Source: Aradus depressus
Lineage: Eukaryota; Arthropoda; Insecta; Hemiptera; Aradidae
DNA: 64,000 nt
Assembly (NCBI GenBank): GCA_963662175.1
Contig: OY759227.1
Span: 4,620,501 to 4,684,500, forward strand
Direction: 5' to 3'
The first letter of the stretch is position 1. Each line of letters starts with the position of its first letter. The notes beneath the pieces were generated by a model, which was not told the DNA's origin, ran no database searches, and worked only from the letters and a program-made list of their open reading frames with translations. The translations under genes were made by a program, and so were the position numbers. Of this stretch, positions 8,601-21,800 are shown piece by piece.

Positions 8601-11208
8601 TCCTTATTTCGAACACAACTTGTAGATTTAGCGTGATATTTTCATGAGGGACTTTCTGGAATTATTAGTGTATTTCCGATATACAAGTATACATCAAATT
8701 GCATTACTCCAGAATAAAAGAGGAAGGTGGTAAAGCTCATGGAACACTTATCGCCAGTAACGGCAGCCATTTCAAAATGTCAGTGAACCGAAATGTTGGT
8801 GAGTGCTGGTGTGTTCGATATCCTTATTTCGAACACAGCTTGTAGATTTAGAGTGATATTTTCTTGAGGGACTGCCTGGAATTATTAGTGTAGTTCCGAT
8901 CTACAAGTATAGATCATATTGCATATCTATTGAAAAGAAGACAATGAGGTAAGGCTCATGGAACACTTATCGCCAGTAACGGCAGCCATTTCGAAATGTC
9001 AGTGAACCGAAATGTTGGTGAGTGCTGGGGTGTTCGATATCCTTATTTCGAACACAACCTTAGATTTAGCGTGATATTTTCTTGAGGGACTTTCTCGAAT
9101 CTTTAATGTATTTCCGATCTACAAGTATACGTCAAATTGCATTACTCCAGAATTAGAGACAAAGGAGGTAAAGCTCATGGAATACTTATCGCCAGAAACG
9201 GCAGTCATTTCAAAATGTCAGTGAACCGAAATGTTGGTGAGTGCTGCGGTGTTCGATATTCTTATTTCGAACACAACTTGTAGATTTAGCGTGATATTTT
9301 CATGAGGGACTTTCTGGAATTATTAGTGTATTTCCGATATACAAGTATACATCAAATTGCATTACTCCAGAATAAAAGAGAAAGGTGGTAAAGCTCATGG
9401 AAGACTTATCACCAGTAACGGCAGCCATTTCACAATGTCAGTGAACCTAAATGTTAATGAGTGCTGTGGGCTTCCTATTTCGAACGCAACTTGTACATTT
9501 AGAGTGATATTTTCTGGAGGGACTTTCTGGAATTATTAGTGTATTTCCGATCTACAAGTATAGATCATATTGCATATCTATTGAAAAAAAGACAATGAGG
9601 TAAGGCTCATGGAACACTTATCGCCATTAACGGCAGCCATTTCGAAATGTCAGTGAACCGAAATGTTGGTGAGTGCTGGGGTGTTCGATATCCTTATTTC
9701 GAACACAACCTTAGATTTAGCGTGATATTTTCTTGAGGGACTTTCTCGAATCTTTAATGTATTTCCGATCTACAAGTATACGTCAAATTGCATTACTCCA
9801 GAATAAAAGAGAAAGGTGGTAAAGCTCATGGAAGACTTATCACCAGTAACGGCAGCCATTTCACAATGTCAGTGAATCGAAATGTTAATGAGTGCTGTGG
9901 GCTTCCTATTTCGAACGCAACTTGTACATTTAGAGTGATATTTTCTGGAGGGACTTTCTGGAATTATTAGTGTATTTCCGATCTACAAGTATAGATCATA
10001 TTGCATATCTATTGAAAAAAAGACAATGAGGTAAGGCTCATGGAACACTTATCGCCATTAACGGCAGCCATTTCGAAATGTCAGTGAACCGAAATGTTGG
10101 TGAGTGCTGGGGTGTTCGATATCCTTATTTCGAACACAACTTGTAGATTTAGACTCATATTTTCTTGTGGGACTTTCTCGAATCTTTAATGTATTTCCGA
10201 TCTACAAGTATACGTCAAATTGCATTACTCCAGAATTAGAGACAAAGGAGGTAAAGCTCATGGAACACTTATCGCCAGAAACGGCAGTCATTTCAAAATG
10301 TCAGTCAACCGAAATGTTGGTGAGTGCTGGGGAGTTCGATATCCTTATTTCGAACACAACTTGTAGATTTAGCGTGATATTTTCATGAGGGACTTTCTGG
10401 AATTATTAGTGTATTTCCGATATACAAGTATACATCAAATTGCATTACTCCAGAATAAAAGAGGAAGGTGGTAAAGCTCATGGAACACTTATCGCCAGTA
10501 ACGGCAGCCATTTCAAAATGTCAGTGAACCGAAATGTTGGTGAGTGCTGGTGTGTTCGATATCCTTATTTCGAACACAGCTTGTAGATTTAGAGTGTTAT
10601 TTGCTTGAAGGACATTCTCGAATCTTTAATGTATTTCCGATGTACAAGTATACATGAAATTGCATTACTCCAGAATAAAAGACAAAGGTGGTAAAGCTCA
10701 TGGAACACTCATCGCCAGTAACGGCAGTCATTTCAAAATGTCAGTCAACCGAAATGTATGTGAGTGCTGGGGTGTTCGATATCCTTATTTCGAACACAAC
10801 TTGTAGATTTAGAGTGATATTTTCTTGAGGGACTTTCTGGAATTATTAGTGTAGTTCCGATCTACAAGTATAGATCATATTGCATATCTATTGAAAAGAA
10901 GACAATAAGGTAAGGCTCATGGAACACTTATCGCCAGTAACGGCAGCCATTTCGAAATGTCAGTGAACCGAAATGTTGGTGAGTGCTGGGGTGTTCGATA
11001 TCCTTATTTCGAACACAACCTTAGATTTAGCGTGATATTTTCTTGAGGGACTTTCTCGAATCTTTAATGTATTTCCGATCTACAAGTATACGTCAAATTG
11101 CATTACTCCAGAATTAGAGACAAAGGAGGTAAAGCTCATGGAACACTTATCGCCAGAAACGGCAGTCATTTCAAAATGTCAGTCAACCGAAATGTTGGTG
11201 AGTGCTGG
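5585..11208 (+). repeat. 3,271-bp tandem duplication (15 monomers)
   Basis: Copy 1 runs from about 5,585 to 8,855 and copy 2 from about 8,856. Paired landmarks are 5,601/8,872 (ctgcctgg), 6,086/9,357, 6,517/9,788 and 6,833/10,104, all 3,271 bp apart. The junction is inside a hybrid monomer at 8,840-8,871: a D head with cacagc joins an A tail with ctgcctgg across a shared ttgtagatttagagtg. Copy 1 also contains a 1,530-bp tandem repeat (6,833 with 8,363), cut short by this junction. Copy 2 is later interrupted by the 878-bp duplication. Confidence 0.9.
7863..8082 (+). repeat. Example monomer, subtype C (220 bp)
   Basis: Subtype C has ccagaaacggcagtcatttc, gtcagtcaaccgaaatgttgg and a gcgtgatattttcatgaggg second half. 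This copy has gtggattt instead of gtagattt, a variant shared near 12,120, 19,334, 27,871, 32,031, 32,683, 37,491, 48,189 and 50,820, and gtccgat in place of gttcgat. A ggagttcg variant (near 7,060, 8,591, 10,331, 11,209, 31,119, 33,301 and 36,580) marks another C lineage. Confidence 0.85.
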
Positions 11209-12086
11209 GGAGTTCGATATCCTTATTTCGAACACAACTTGTAGATTTAGCGTGATATTTTCATGAGGGACTTTCTGGAATTATTAGTGTATTTCCGATA
11301 TACAAGTATACATCAAATTGCATTACTCCAGAATAAAAGAGGAAGGTGGTAAAGCTCATGGAACACTTATCGCCAGTAACGGCAGCCATTTCAAAATGTC
11401 AGTGAACCGAAATGTTGGTGAGTGCTGGTGTGTTCGATATCCTTATTTCGAACACAGCTTGTAGATTTAGAGTGTTATTTGCTTGAAGGACATTCTCGAA
11501 TCTTTAATGTATTTCCGATGTACAAGTATACATGAAATTGCATTACTCCAGAATAAAAGACAAAGGTGGTAAAGCTCATGGAACACTCATCGCCAGTAAC
11601 GGCAGTCATTTCAAAATGTCAGTCAACCGAAATGTATGTGAGTGCTGGGGTGTTCGATATCCTTATTTCGAACACAACTTGTAGATTTAGAGTGATATTT
11701 TCTTGAGGGACTTTCTGGAATTATTAGTGTAGTTCCGATCTACAAGTATAGATCATATTGCATATCTATTGAAAAGAAGACAATAAGGTAAGGCTCATGG
11801 AACACTTATCGCCAGTAACGGCAGCCATTTCGAAATGTCAGTGAACCGAAATGTTGGTGAGTGCTGGGGTGTTCGATATCCTTATTTCGAACACAACCTT
11901 AGATTTAGCGTGATATTTTCTTGAGGGACTTTCTCGAATCTTTAATGTATTTCCGATCTACAAGTATACGTCAAATTGCATTACTCCAGAATTAGAGACA
12001 AAGGAGGTAAAGCTCATGGAACACTTATCGCCAGAAACGGCAGTCATTTCAAAATGTCAGTCAACCGAAATGTTGGTGAGTGCTGG
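10331..12086 (+). repeat. 878-bp tandem duplication (4 monomers)
   Basis: Copies are about 10,331-11,208 and 11,209-12,086. Landmarks 878 bp apart include ggagttcg (10,331/11,209), gaggaagg (10,461/11,339) and gacaataagg (10,901/11,779). Each copy holds C, D (with ttatttgcttg), A and B units. Confidence 0.9.
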
Positions 12087-14360
12087 GGTGTTCGATATCC
12101 TTATTTCGAACACAACTTGTGGATTTAGCGTGATATTTTCATGAGGGACTTTCTGGAATTATTAGTGTATTTCCGATATACAAGTATACATAATTGCATT
12201 ACTCCAGAATAAAAGAGAAAGGTGGTAAAGCTCATCGAACACTTATCGCCAGTAACGGCAGCCATTTCAAAATGTCAGTGAACCGAAATGTTGGTGAGTG
12301 CTGGTGTGTTCGATATCCTTATTTCGAACACAACTTGTAGATTTAGAGTGTTATTTTCTTGAAGGACATTCTCGAATCTTTAATGTATTTCCGATCTACA
12401 AGTATACATAAAATTGCATTACTCCAGAATAAAAGACAAAGGTGGTAAAGCTCATGGAACACTCATCGCCAGTAACGGCCGTCATTTCAAAATGTCAGTC
12501 AACCGAAATGTATGTGAGTGCTGGGGTGTTCGATATCTTTATTTCGAACACAACTTGTAGATTTAGAGTGATATTTTCTTGAGGGACTTTCTGGAATTAT
12601 TAGTGTAGTTCCGATCTACAAGTATAGATCATATTGCATATCTATTGAAAAAAAGACAATGAGGTAAGGCTCATGGAACACTTATCGCCAGTAACGGCAG
12701 CCATTTCGAAATGTCAGTGAACCGAAATGTTGGTGAGTGCTGGTGTGTTCGATATCCTTATTTCGAACACAACTTGTAGATTTAGCGTGATATTTTCATG
12801 AGGGACTTTCTGGAATTATTAGTGTATTTCCGATATACAAGTATACATCAAATTGCATTACTCCAGAATAAAAGAGAAAGGTGGTAAAGCTCATGGAACA
12901 CTTATCGCCAGTAACGGCAGCCATTTCAAAATGTCAGTAAACCGAAATGTTGGTGAGTGCTGGTGTGTTCGATATCCTTATTTCGAACACAACTTGTAGA
13001 TTTAGAGTGTTATTTTCTTGAAGGACTTTCTCGAATCTTTAATGTATTTCCGATCTACAAGTATACATGAAATTGCATTACTCCAGAATAAAAGACAAAG
13101 GTGGTAAAGCTCATGGAACACTCATCGCCAGTAACGGTAGCCATTTCAAAATATCAGTGAACCGAAAAGTTGGTGAGTGCTGGGGTGTTCGATATCCTTG
13201 TTTCGAACAAAACTTGTAGATTTAGAGTAATATTTTCTGGAGGGACTTTCTCGAATCTCTGATGTATTTCCAATCTACAAGTATACATCAAATTGCATTA
13301 CTCCAGAATAAAAGACAAAGGTGGTAAAGCTCATGGAAGACTTATCACCAGGAACGGCAGCCATTTCACAATGTCAGTGAACCGAAATGTTGATGAGTGC
13401 TGTAGGATTTAATTCCCCTATTTCGCACGCAACTTGTTTTTAAAATAATATTATCTGTAGGGACTTTCACAAATTTTTCGTGTATTTCCGACCTACAAGT
13501 ATACATCAAAGTGCATTAATCCAGAATAAAAGACAAAGGTGGTGAGGCTCATGGAAGACTTATCACCAGTAACGGCAGCCATTTCACAATGTCAGTGAAC
13601 CGAAATGTTAATGAGTGCTGTGGGCTTCCTATTTCGAACGCAACTTGTACATTTAGAGTGATATTTTCTGGAGGGACTTTCTGGAATTATTAGTGTATTT
13701 CCGATCTACAAGTATAGATCATATTGCATATCTATTGAAAAAAAGACAATGAGGTAAGGCTCATGGAACACGTATCGCCATTAACGGCAGCCATTTCGAA
13801 ATGTCAGTGAACCGAAATGTTGGTGAGTGCTGGGGTGTTCGATATCCTTATTTCGAACACAACTTGTAGATTTAGACTCATATTTTCTTGAGGGACATTC
13901 TCGAATCTTTAATGTATTTCCGATCTACAAGTATACGTCAAATTGCATTACTCCAGAATTAGAGACAAAGGAGGTAAAGCTCATGGAACACTTATCGCCA
14001 GAAACGGCAGTCATTTCAAAATGTCAGTCAACCGAAATGTTGGTGAGTGCTGGGGTGTTCGATATCCTTATTTCGAACACAACTTGTAGATTTAGCGTGA
14101 TATTTTCATGAGGGACTTTCTGGAATTATTAGTGTATTTCCGATATACAAGTATACATCAAATTGCATTACTCCAGAATAAAAGACAAAGGTGGTAAAGC
14201 TCATGGAACACTCATCACCAGTAATGGCAGTCATTTCAAAATGTCTGTCAACCGAAATGTATGTGAGTGCTGGGGTGTTCGATATCCTTATTTCGAACAC
14301 AACTTGTAGATTTAGAGTGATATTTTCTTGAGGGACTTTCTGGAATTATTAGTGTAGTTC
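11090..14360 (+). repeat. 3.3-kb block, copy 1 (offset 7,214-7,216 bp)
   Basis: This matches 18,304-21,576. Landmarks are gaggaagg 11,339/18,553, gacaataagg 11,779/18,993, a subtype A start 12,450/19,666, and a subtype T position 13,393/20,609. The offset rises from 7,214 to 7,216 because copy 1 has lost two bases at about 12,188 (acataattgc for acatcaaattgc). Copy 1 also has ctcatcgaac at 12,232. Confidence 0.88.
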
Positions 14361-15670
14361 CGATCTACAAGTATACATGAAATTGCATTACTCCAGAATA
14401 AAAGACAAAGGTGGTAAAGCTCATGGAACACTCATCGCCAGTAACGGTAGCCATTTCAAAATATCAGTGAACCGAAAAGTTGGTGAGTGCTGGGGTGTTC
14501 GATATCCTTGTTTCGAACAAAACTTGTAGATTTAGAGTAATATTTTCTGGAGGGACTTTCTCGAATCTCTGATGTATTTCCAATCTACAAGTATACATCA
14601 AATTGCATTACTCCAGAATAAAAGACAAAGGTGGTAAAGCTCATGGAAGACTTATCACCAGGAACGGCAGCCATTTCACAATGTCAGTGAACCGAAATGT
14701 TGATGAGTGCTGTAGGATTTAATTCCCCTATTTCGCACGCAACTTGTTTTTAAAATAATATTATCTGTAGGGACTTTCACAAATTTTTCGTGTATTTCCG
14801 ACCTACAAGTATACATCAAAGTGCATTAATCCAGAATAAAAGACAAAGGTGGTGAGGCTCATGGAAGACTTATCACCAGTAACGGCAGCCATTTCACAAT
14901 GTCAGTGAACCGAAATGTTAATGAGTGCTGTGGGCTTCCTATTTCGAACGCAACTTGTACATTTAGAGTGATATTTTCTGGAGGGACTTTCTGGAATTAT
15001 TAGTGTATTTCCGATCTACAAGTATAGATCATATTGCATATCTATTGAAAAAAAGACAATGAGGTAAGGCTCATGGAACACGTATCGCCATTAACGGCAG
15101 CCATTTCGAAATGTCAGTGAACCGAAATGTTGGTGAGTGCTGGGGTGTTCGATATCCTTATTTCGAACACAACTTGTAGATTTAGACTCATATTTTCTTG
15201 AGGGACATTCTCGAATCTTTAATGTATTTCCGATCTACAAGTATACGTCAAATTGCATTACTCCAGAATTAGAGACAAAGGAGGTAAAGCTCATGGAACA
15301 CTTATCGCCAGAAACGGCAGTCATTTCAAAATGTCAGTCAACCGAAATGTTGGTGAGTGCTGGGGTGTTCGATATCCTTATTTCGAACACAACTTGTAGA
15401 TTTAGCGTGATATTTTCATGAGGGACTTTCTGGAATTATTAGTGTATTTCCGATATACAAGTATACATCAAATTGCATTACTCCAGAATAAAAGACAAAG
15501 GTGGTAAAGCTCATGGAACACTCATCGCCAGTAATGGCAGTCATTTCAAAATGTCTGTCAACCGAAATGTATGTGAGTGCTGGGGTGTTCGATATCCTTA
15601 TTTCGAACACAACTTGTAGATTTAGAGTGATATTTTCTTGAGGGACTTTCTGGAATTATTAGTGTAGTTC
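13051..15670 (+). repeat. 1,310-bp tandem duplication with placed junction
   Basis: Copy 1 is 13,051-14,360 and copy 2 is 14,361-15,670. The junction falls in cgatctacaagtata, where an A monomer ending gtagttc continues as a D-type tail tatacatgaaattg, a combination that I see only here. T units at 13,393 and 14,703 and the reading frames at 13,827 and 15,137 confirm the spacing. One visible difference is tcacca at 14,215 against tcgcca in copy 2. Confidence 0.92.
13329..13546 (+). repeat. Example monomer, subtype T, most divergent in domain I (218 bp)
   Basis: Subtype T begins like F (gaagacttatcaccag) but has caggaacgg, gttgatgagtgctgtagg, atttaattcccc, atttcgcacgc, a tttttaaaataatattatct stretch, gactttcacaaatttttcg and ccgacctac. 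The core inverted repeat and both the EcoRV and BstBI sites are lost. T units sit between E and F at about 13.3, 14.65, 16.4, 20.55, 34.55, 38.7, 41.77 and 52.03 kb, but not in the matching places near 0.85 and 4.77 kb. Related gggcttcaatacccc units are abundant in domain II, which suggests that T came from that pool. Confidence 0.9.
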
Positions 15671-15842
15671 CGATCTACAAGTATAGATCATATTGCATAT
15701 CTATTGAAAAAAAGACAATGAGGTAAGGCTCATGGAACACTTATCGCCATTAACGGCAGCCATTTCGAAATGTCAGTGAACCGAAATGTTGGTGAGTGCT
15801 GGGGTGTTCGATATCCTTATTTCGAACACAACTTGTAGATTT

Positions 15843-18800
15843 AGCGTGATATTTTCATGAGGGACTTTCTGGAATTATTAGTGTATTTCTGATATACAAG
15901 TATACATCAAATTGCATTACTCCAGAATAAAAGAGAAAGGTGGTAAAGCTCATGGAACACTTATCGCCAGTAACGGCAGCCATTTCAAAATGTCAGTAAA
16001 CCGAAATGTTGGTGAGTGCTGGTGTGTTCGATATCCTTATTTCGAACACAACTTGTAGATTTAGAGTGTTATTTTCTTGAAGGACTTTCTCGAATCTTTA
16101 ATGTATTTCCGATCTACAAGTATACATGAAATTGCATTACTCCAGAATAAAAGACAAAGGTGGTAAAGCTCATGGAACACTCATCGCCAGTAACGGTAGC
16201 CATTTCAAAATATCAGTGAACCGAAAAGTTGGTGAGTGCTGGGGTGTTCGATATCCTTGTTTCGAACAAAACTTGTAGATTTAGAGTAATATTTTCTGGA
16301 GGGACTTTCTCGAATCTCTGATGTATTTCCAATCTACAAGTATACATCAAATTGCATTACTCCAGAATAAAAGACAAAGGTGGTAAAGCTCATGGAAGAC
16401 TTATCACCAGGAACGGCAGCCATTTCACAATGTCAGTGAACCGAAATGTTGATGAGTGCTGTAGGATTTAATTCCCCTATTTCGCACGCAACTTGTTTTT
16501 AAAATAATATTATCTGTAGGGACTTTCACAAATTTTTCGTGTATTTCCGACCTACAAGTATACATCAAAGTGCATTAATCCAGAATAAAAGACAAAGGTG
16601 GTGAGGCTCATGGAAGACTTATCACCAGTAACGGCAGCCATTTCACAATGTCAGTGAACCGAAATGTTAATGAGTGCTGTGGGCTTCCTATTTCGAACGC
16701 AACTTGTACATTTAGAGTGATATTTTCTGGAGGGACTTTCTGGAATTATTAGTGTATTTCCGATCTACAAGTATAGATCATATTGCATATCTATTGAAAA
16801 AAAGACAATGAGGTAAGGCTCATGGAACACGTATCGCCATTAACGGCAGCCATTTCGAAATGTCAGTGAACCGAAATGTTGGTGAGTGCTGGGGTGTTCG
16901 ATATCCTTATTTCGAACACAACTTGTAGATTTAGACTCATATTTTCTTGAGGGACATTCTCGAATCTTTAATGTATTTCCGATCTACAAGTATACGTCAA
17001 ATTGCATTACTCCAGAATTAGAGACAAAGGAGGTAAAGCTCATGGAACACTTATCGCCAGAAACGGCAGTCATTTCAAAATGTCAGTCAACCGAAATGTT
17101 GGTGAGTGCTGGGGTGTTCGATATCCTTATTTCGAACACAACTTGTAGATTTAGCGTGATATTTTCATGAGGGACTTTCTGGAATTATTAGTGTATTTCC
17201 GATATACAAGTATACATCAAATTGCATTACTCCAGAATAAAAGACAAAGGTGGTAAAGCTCATGGAACACTCATCGCCAGTAATGGCAGTCATTTCAAAA
17301 TGTCTGTCAACCGAAATGTATGTGAGTGCTGGGGTGTTCGATATCCTTATTTCGAACACAACTTGTAGATTTAGAGTGATATTTTCTTGAGGGACTTTCT
17401 GGAATTATTAGTGTAGTTCCGATCTACAAGTATAGATCATATTGCATATCTATTGAAAAAAAGACAATGAGGTAAGGCTCATGGAACACTTATCGCCATT
17501 AACGGCAGCCATTTCGAAATGTCAGTGAACCGAAATGTTGGTGAGTGCTGGGGTGTTCGATATCCTTATTTCGAACACAACCTTAGATTTAGCGTGATAT
17601 TTTCTTGAGGGACTTTCTCGAATCTTTAATGTATTTCCGATCTACAAGTATACGTCAAATTGCATTACTCCAGAATTAGAGACAAAGGAGGTAAAGCTCA
17701 TGGAATACTTATCGCCAGAAACGGCAGTCATTTCAAAATGTCAGTGAACCGAAATGTTGGTGAGTGCTGCGGTGTTCGATATTCTTATTTCGAACACAAC
17801 TTGTAGATTTAGCGTGATATTTTCATGAGGGACTTTCTGGAATTATTAGTGTATTTCCGATATACAAGTATACATCAAATTGCATTACTCCAGAATAAAA
17901 GAGAAAGGTGGTAAAGCTCATGGAAGACTTATCACCAGTAACGGCAGCCATTTCACAATGTCAGTGAACCGAAATGTTAATGAGTGCTGTGGGCTTCCTG
18001 TTTCGAACGCAACTTGTACATTTAGAGTGATATTTTCTGGAGGGACTTTCTGGAATTATTAGTGTATTTCCGATCTACAAGTATAGATCATATTGCATAT
18101 CTATTGAAAAAAAGACAATGAGGTAAGGCTCATGGAACACTTATCGCCATTAACGGCAGCCATTTCGAAATGTCAGTGAACCGAAATGTTGGTGAGTGCT
18201 GGGGTGTTCGATATCCTTATTTCGAACACAACTTGTAGATTTAGACTCATATTTTCTTGTGGGACTTTCTCGAATCTTTAATGTATTTCCGATCTACAAG
18301 TATACGTCAAATTGCATTACTCCAGAATTAGAGACAAAGGAGGTAAAGCTCATGGAACACTTATCGCCAGAAACGGCAGTCATTTCAAAATGTCAGTCAA
18401 CCGAAATGTTGGTGAGTGCTGGGGAGATCGATATCCTTATTTCGAACACAACTTGTAGATTTAGCGTGATATTTTCATGAGGGACTTTCTGGAATTATTA
18501 GTGTATTTCCGATATACAAGTATACATCAAATTGCATTACTCCAGAATAAAAGAGGAAGGTGGTAAAGCTCATGGAACACTTATCGCCAGTAACGGCAGC
18601 CATTTCAAAATGTCAGTGAACCGAAATGTTGGTGAGTGCTGGTGTGTTCGATATCCTTATTTCGAACACAGCTTGTAGATTTAGAGTGTTATTTGCTTGA
18701 AGGACATTCTCGAATCTTTAATGTATTTCCGATGTACAAGTATACATGAAATTGCATTACTCCAGAATAAAAGACAAAGGTGGTAAAGCTCATGGAACAC

Positions 18801-21800
18801 TCATCGCCAGTAACGGCAGTCATTTCAAAATGTCAGTCAACCGAAATGTATGTGAGTGCTGGGGTGTTCGATATCCTTATTTCGAACACAACTTGTAGAT
18901 TTAGAGTGATATTTTCTTGAGGGACTTTCTGGAATTATTAGTGTAGTTCCGATCTACAAGTATAGATCATATTGCATATCTATTGAAAAGAAGACAATAA
19001 GGTAAGGCTCATGGAACACTTATCGCCAGTAACGGCAGCCATTTCGAAATGTCAGTGAACCGAAATGTTGTTGAGTGCTGGGGTGTTCGATATCCTTATT
19101 TCGAACACAACCTTAGATTTAGCGTGATATTTTCTTGAGGGACTTTCTCGAATCTTTAATGTATTTCCGATCTACAAGTATACGTCAAATTGCATTACTC
19201 CAGAATTAGAGACAAAGGAGGTGAAGCTCATGGAACACCTATCGCCAGAAACGGCAGTCATTTCAAAATGTCAGTCAACCGAAATGTTGGTGAGTGCTGG
19301 GGTGTTCGATATCCTTATTTCGAACACAACTTGTGGATTTAGCGTGATATTTTCATGAGGGACTTTCTGGAATTATTAGTGTATTTCCGATATACAAGTA
19401 TACATCAAATTGCATTACTCCAGAATAAAAGAGAAAGGTGGTAAAGCTCATGGAACACTTATCGCCAGTAACGGCAGCCATTTCAAAATGTCAGTGAACC
19501 GAAATGTTGGTGAGTGCTGGTGTGTTCGATATCCTTATTTCGAACACAACTTGTAGATTTAGAGTGTTATTTTCTTGAAGGACATTCTCGAATCTTTAAT
19601 GTATTTCCGATCTACAAGTATACATAAAATTGCATTACTCCAGAATAAAAGACAAAGGTGGTAAAGCTCATGGAACACTCATCGCCAGTAACGGCCGACA
19701 TTTCAAAATGTCACTCAACCGAAATGTATGTGAGTGCTGGGGTGTCCGATATCTTTATTTCGAACACAACTTGTAGATTTAGAGTGATATTTTCTTGAGG
19801 GACTTTCTGGAATTATTAGTGTAGTTCCGATCTACAAGTAGAGATCATATTGCATATCTATTGAAAAAAAGACAATGAGGTAAGGCTCATGGAACACTTA
19901 TCGCCAGTAACGGCAGCCATTTCGAAATGTCAGTGAACCGAAATGTTGGTGAGTGCTGGTGTGTTCGATATCCTTATTTCGAACACAACTTGTAGATTTA
20001 GCGTGATATTTTCATGAGGGACTTTCTGGAATTATTAGTGTATTTCCGATATACAAGTATACATCAAATTGCATTACTCCAGAATAAAAGAGAAAGGTGG
20101 TAAAGCTCATGGAACACTTATCGCCAGTAACGGCAGCCATTTCAAAATGTCAGTAAACCGAAATGTTGGTGAGTGCTGGTGTGTTCGATATCCTTATTTC
20201 GAACACAACTTGTAGATTTAGAGTGTTATTTTCTTGAAGGACTTTCTCGAATCTTTAATGTATTTCCGATCTACAAGTATACATGAAATTGCATTACTCC
20301 AGAATAAAAGACAAAGGTGGTAAAGCTCATGGAACACTCATCGCCAGTAACGGTAGCCATTTCAAAATATCAGTGAACCGTAAAGTTGGTGAGTGCTGGG
20401 GTGTTCGATATCCTTGTTTCGAACAAAACTTGTAGATTTAGTGTAATATTTTCTGGAGGGACTTTCTCGAATCTCTGATGTATTTCCAATCTACAAGTAT
20501 ACATCAAATTGCATTACTCCAGAATAAAAGACAAAGGTGGTAAAGCTCATGGAAGACTTATCACCAGGAACGGCAGTCATTTCACAATGTCAGTGAACCG
20601 AAATGTTGATGAGTGCTGTAGGATTTAATTCCCCTATTTCGCACGCAACTTGTTTTTAAAATAATATTATCTGTAGGGACTTTCACAAATTTTTCGTGTA
20701 TTTCCGACCTACAAGTATACATCAAAGTGCATTACTCCAGAATAAAAGACAAAGGTGGTGAGGCTCATGGAAGACTTATCACCAGTAACGGCAGCCATTT
20801 CACAATGTCAGTGAACCGAAATGTTAATGAGTGCTGTGAGCTTCCTATTTCGAACGCAACTTGTACATTTAGAGTGATATTTTCTGGAGGGACTTTCTGG
20901 AATTATTAGTGTATTTCCGATCTACAAGTATAGATCATATTGCATATCTATTGAAAAAAAGACAATGAGGTAAGGCTCATGGAACACGTATCGCCATTAA
21001 CGGCAGCCATTTCGAAATGTCAGTGAACCGAAATGTTGGTGAGTGCTGGGGTGTTCGATATCCTTATTTCGAACACAACTTGTAGATTTAGACTCATATT
21101 TTCTTGAGGGACTTTCTCGAATCTTTAATGTATTTCCGATCTACAAGTATACGTCAAATTGCATTACTCCAGAATTAGAGACAAAGGAGGTAAAGCTCAT
21201 GGAACACTTATCGCCAGAAATGGCAGTCATTTCAAAATGTCAGTCAACCGAAATGTTGGTGAGTGCTGGGGTGTTCGATATCCTTATTTCGAACACAACT
21301 TGTAGATTTAGCGTGATATTTTCATGAGGGACTTTCTGGAATTATTAGTGTATTTCCGATATACAAGTATACATCAAATTGCATTACTCCAGAATAAAAG
21401 ACAAAGGTGGTAAAGCTCATGGAACACTCATCGCCAGTAATGGCAGTCATTTCAAAATGTCTGTCAACCGAAATGTATGTGAGTGCTGGGGTGTTCGATA
21501 TCCTTATTTCGAACACAACTTGTAGATTTAGAGTGATATTTTCTTGAGGGACTTTCTGGAATTATTAGTGTAGTTCCGATCTACAAGTATAGATCATATT
21601 GCATATCTATTGAAAAAAAGACAGTGAGTTAAGGCTCATGGAACACTTATCGCCAGTAACGGCAGCCATTTCGAAATGTCAGTGAACCGAAATGTTGGTG
21701 AGTGCTGGGGTGTTCGATATCCTTATTTCGAACACAACCTTAGATTTAGCGTGATATTTTCTTGAGGGACTTTCTCGAATCTTTAATGTATTTCCGATCT

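Noticed and set aside
13380..13420. Hammerhead ribozyme, as found in some satellites
   Set aside because: ttgatgag and ccgaaatg recall core boxes, but they occur in the wrong order and only a few bases apart, leaving no room for the stems. No ctgatga box was seen on either strand.
14106..14300. 64-residue minus-strand open frame
   Set aside because: It begins at GTG and is antisense to ordinary A and C monomers. It appears wherever those two adjoin.
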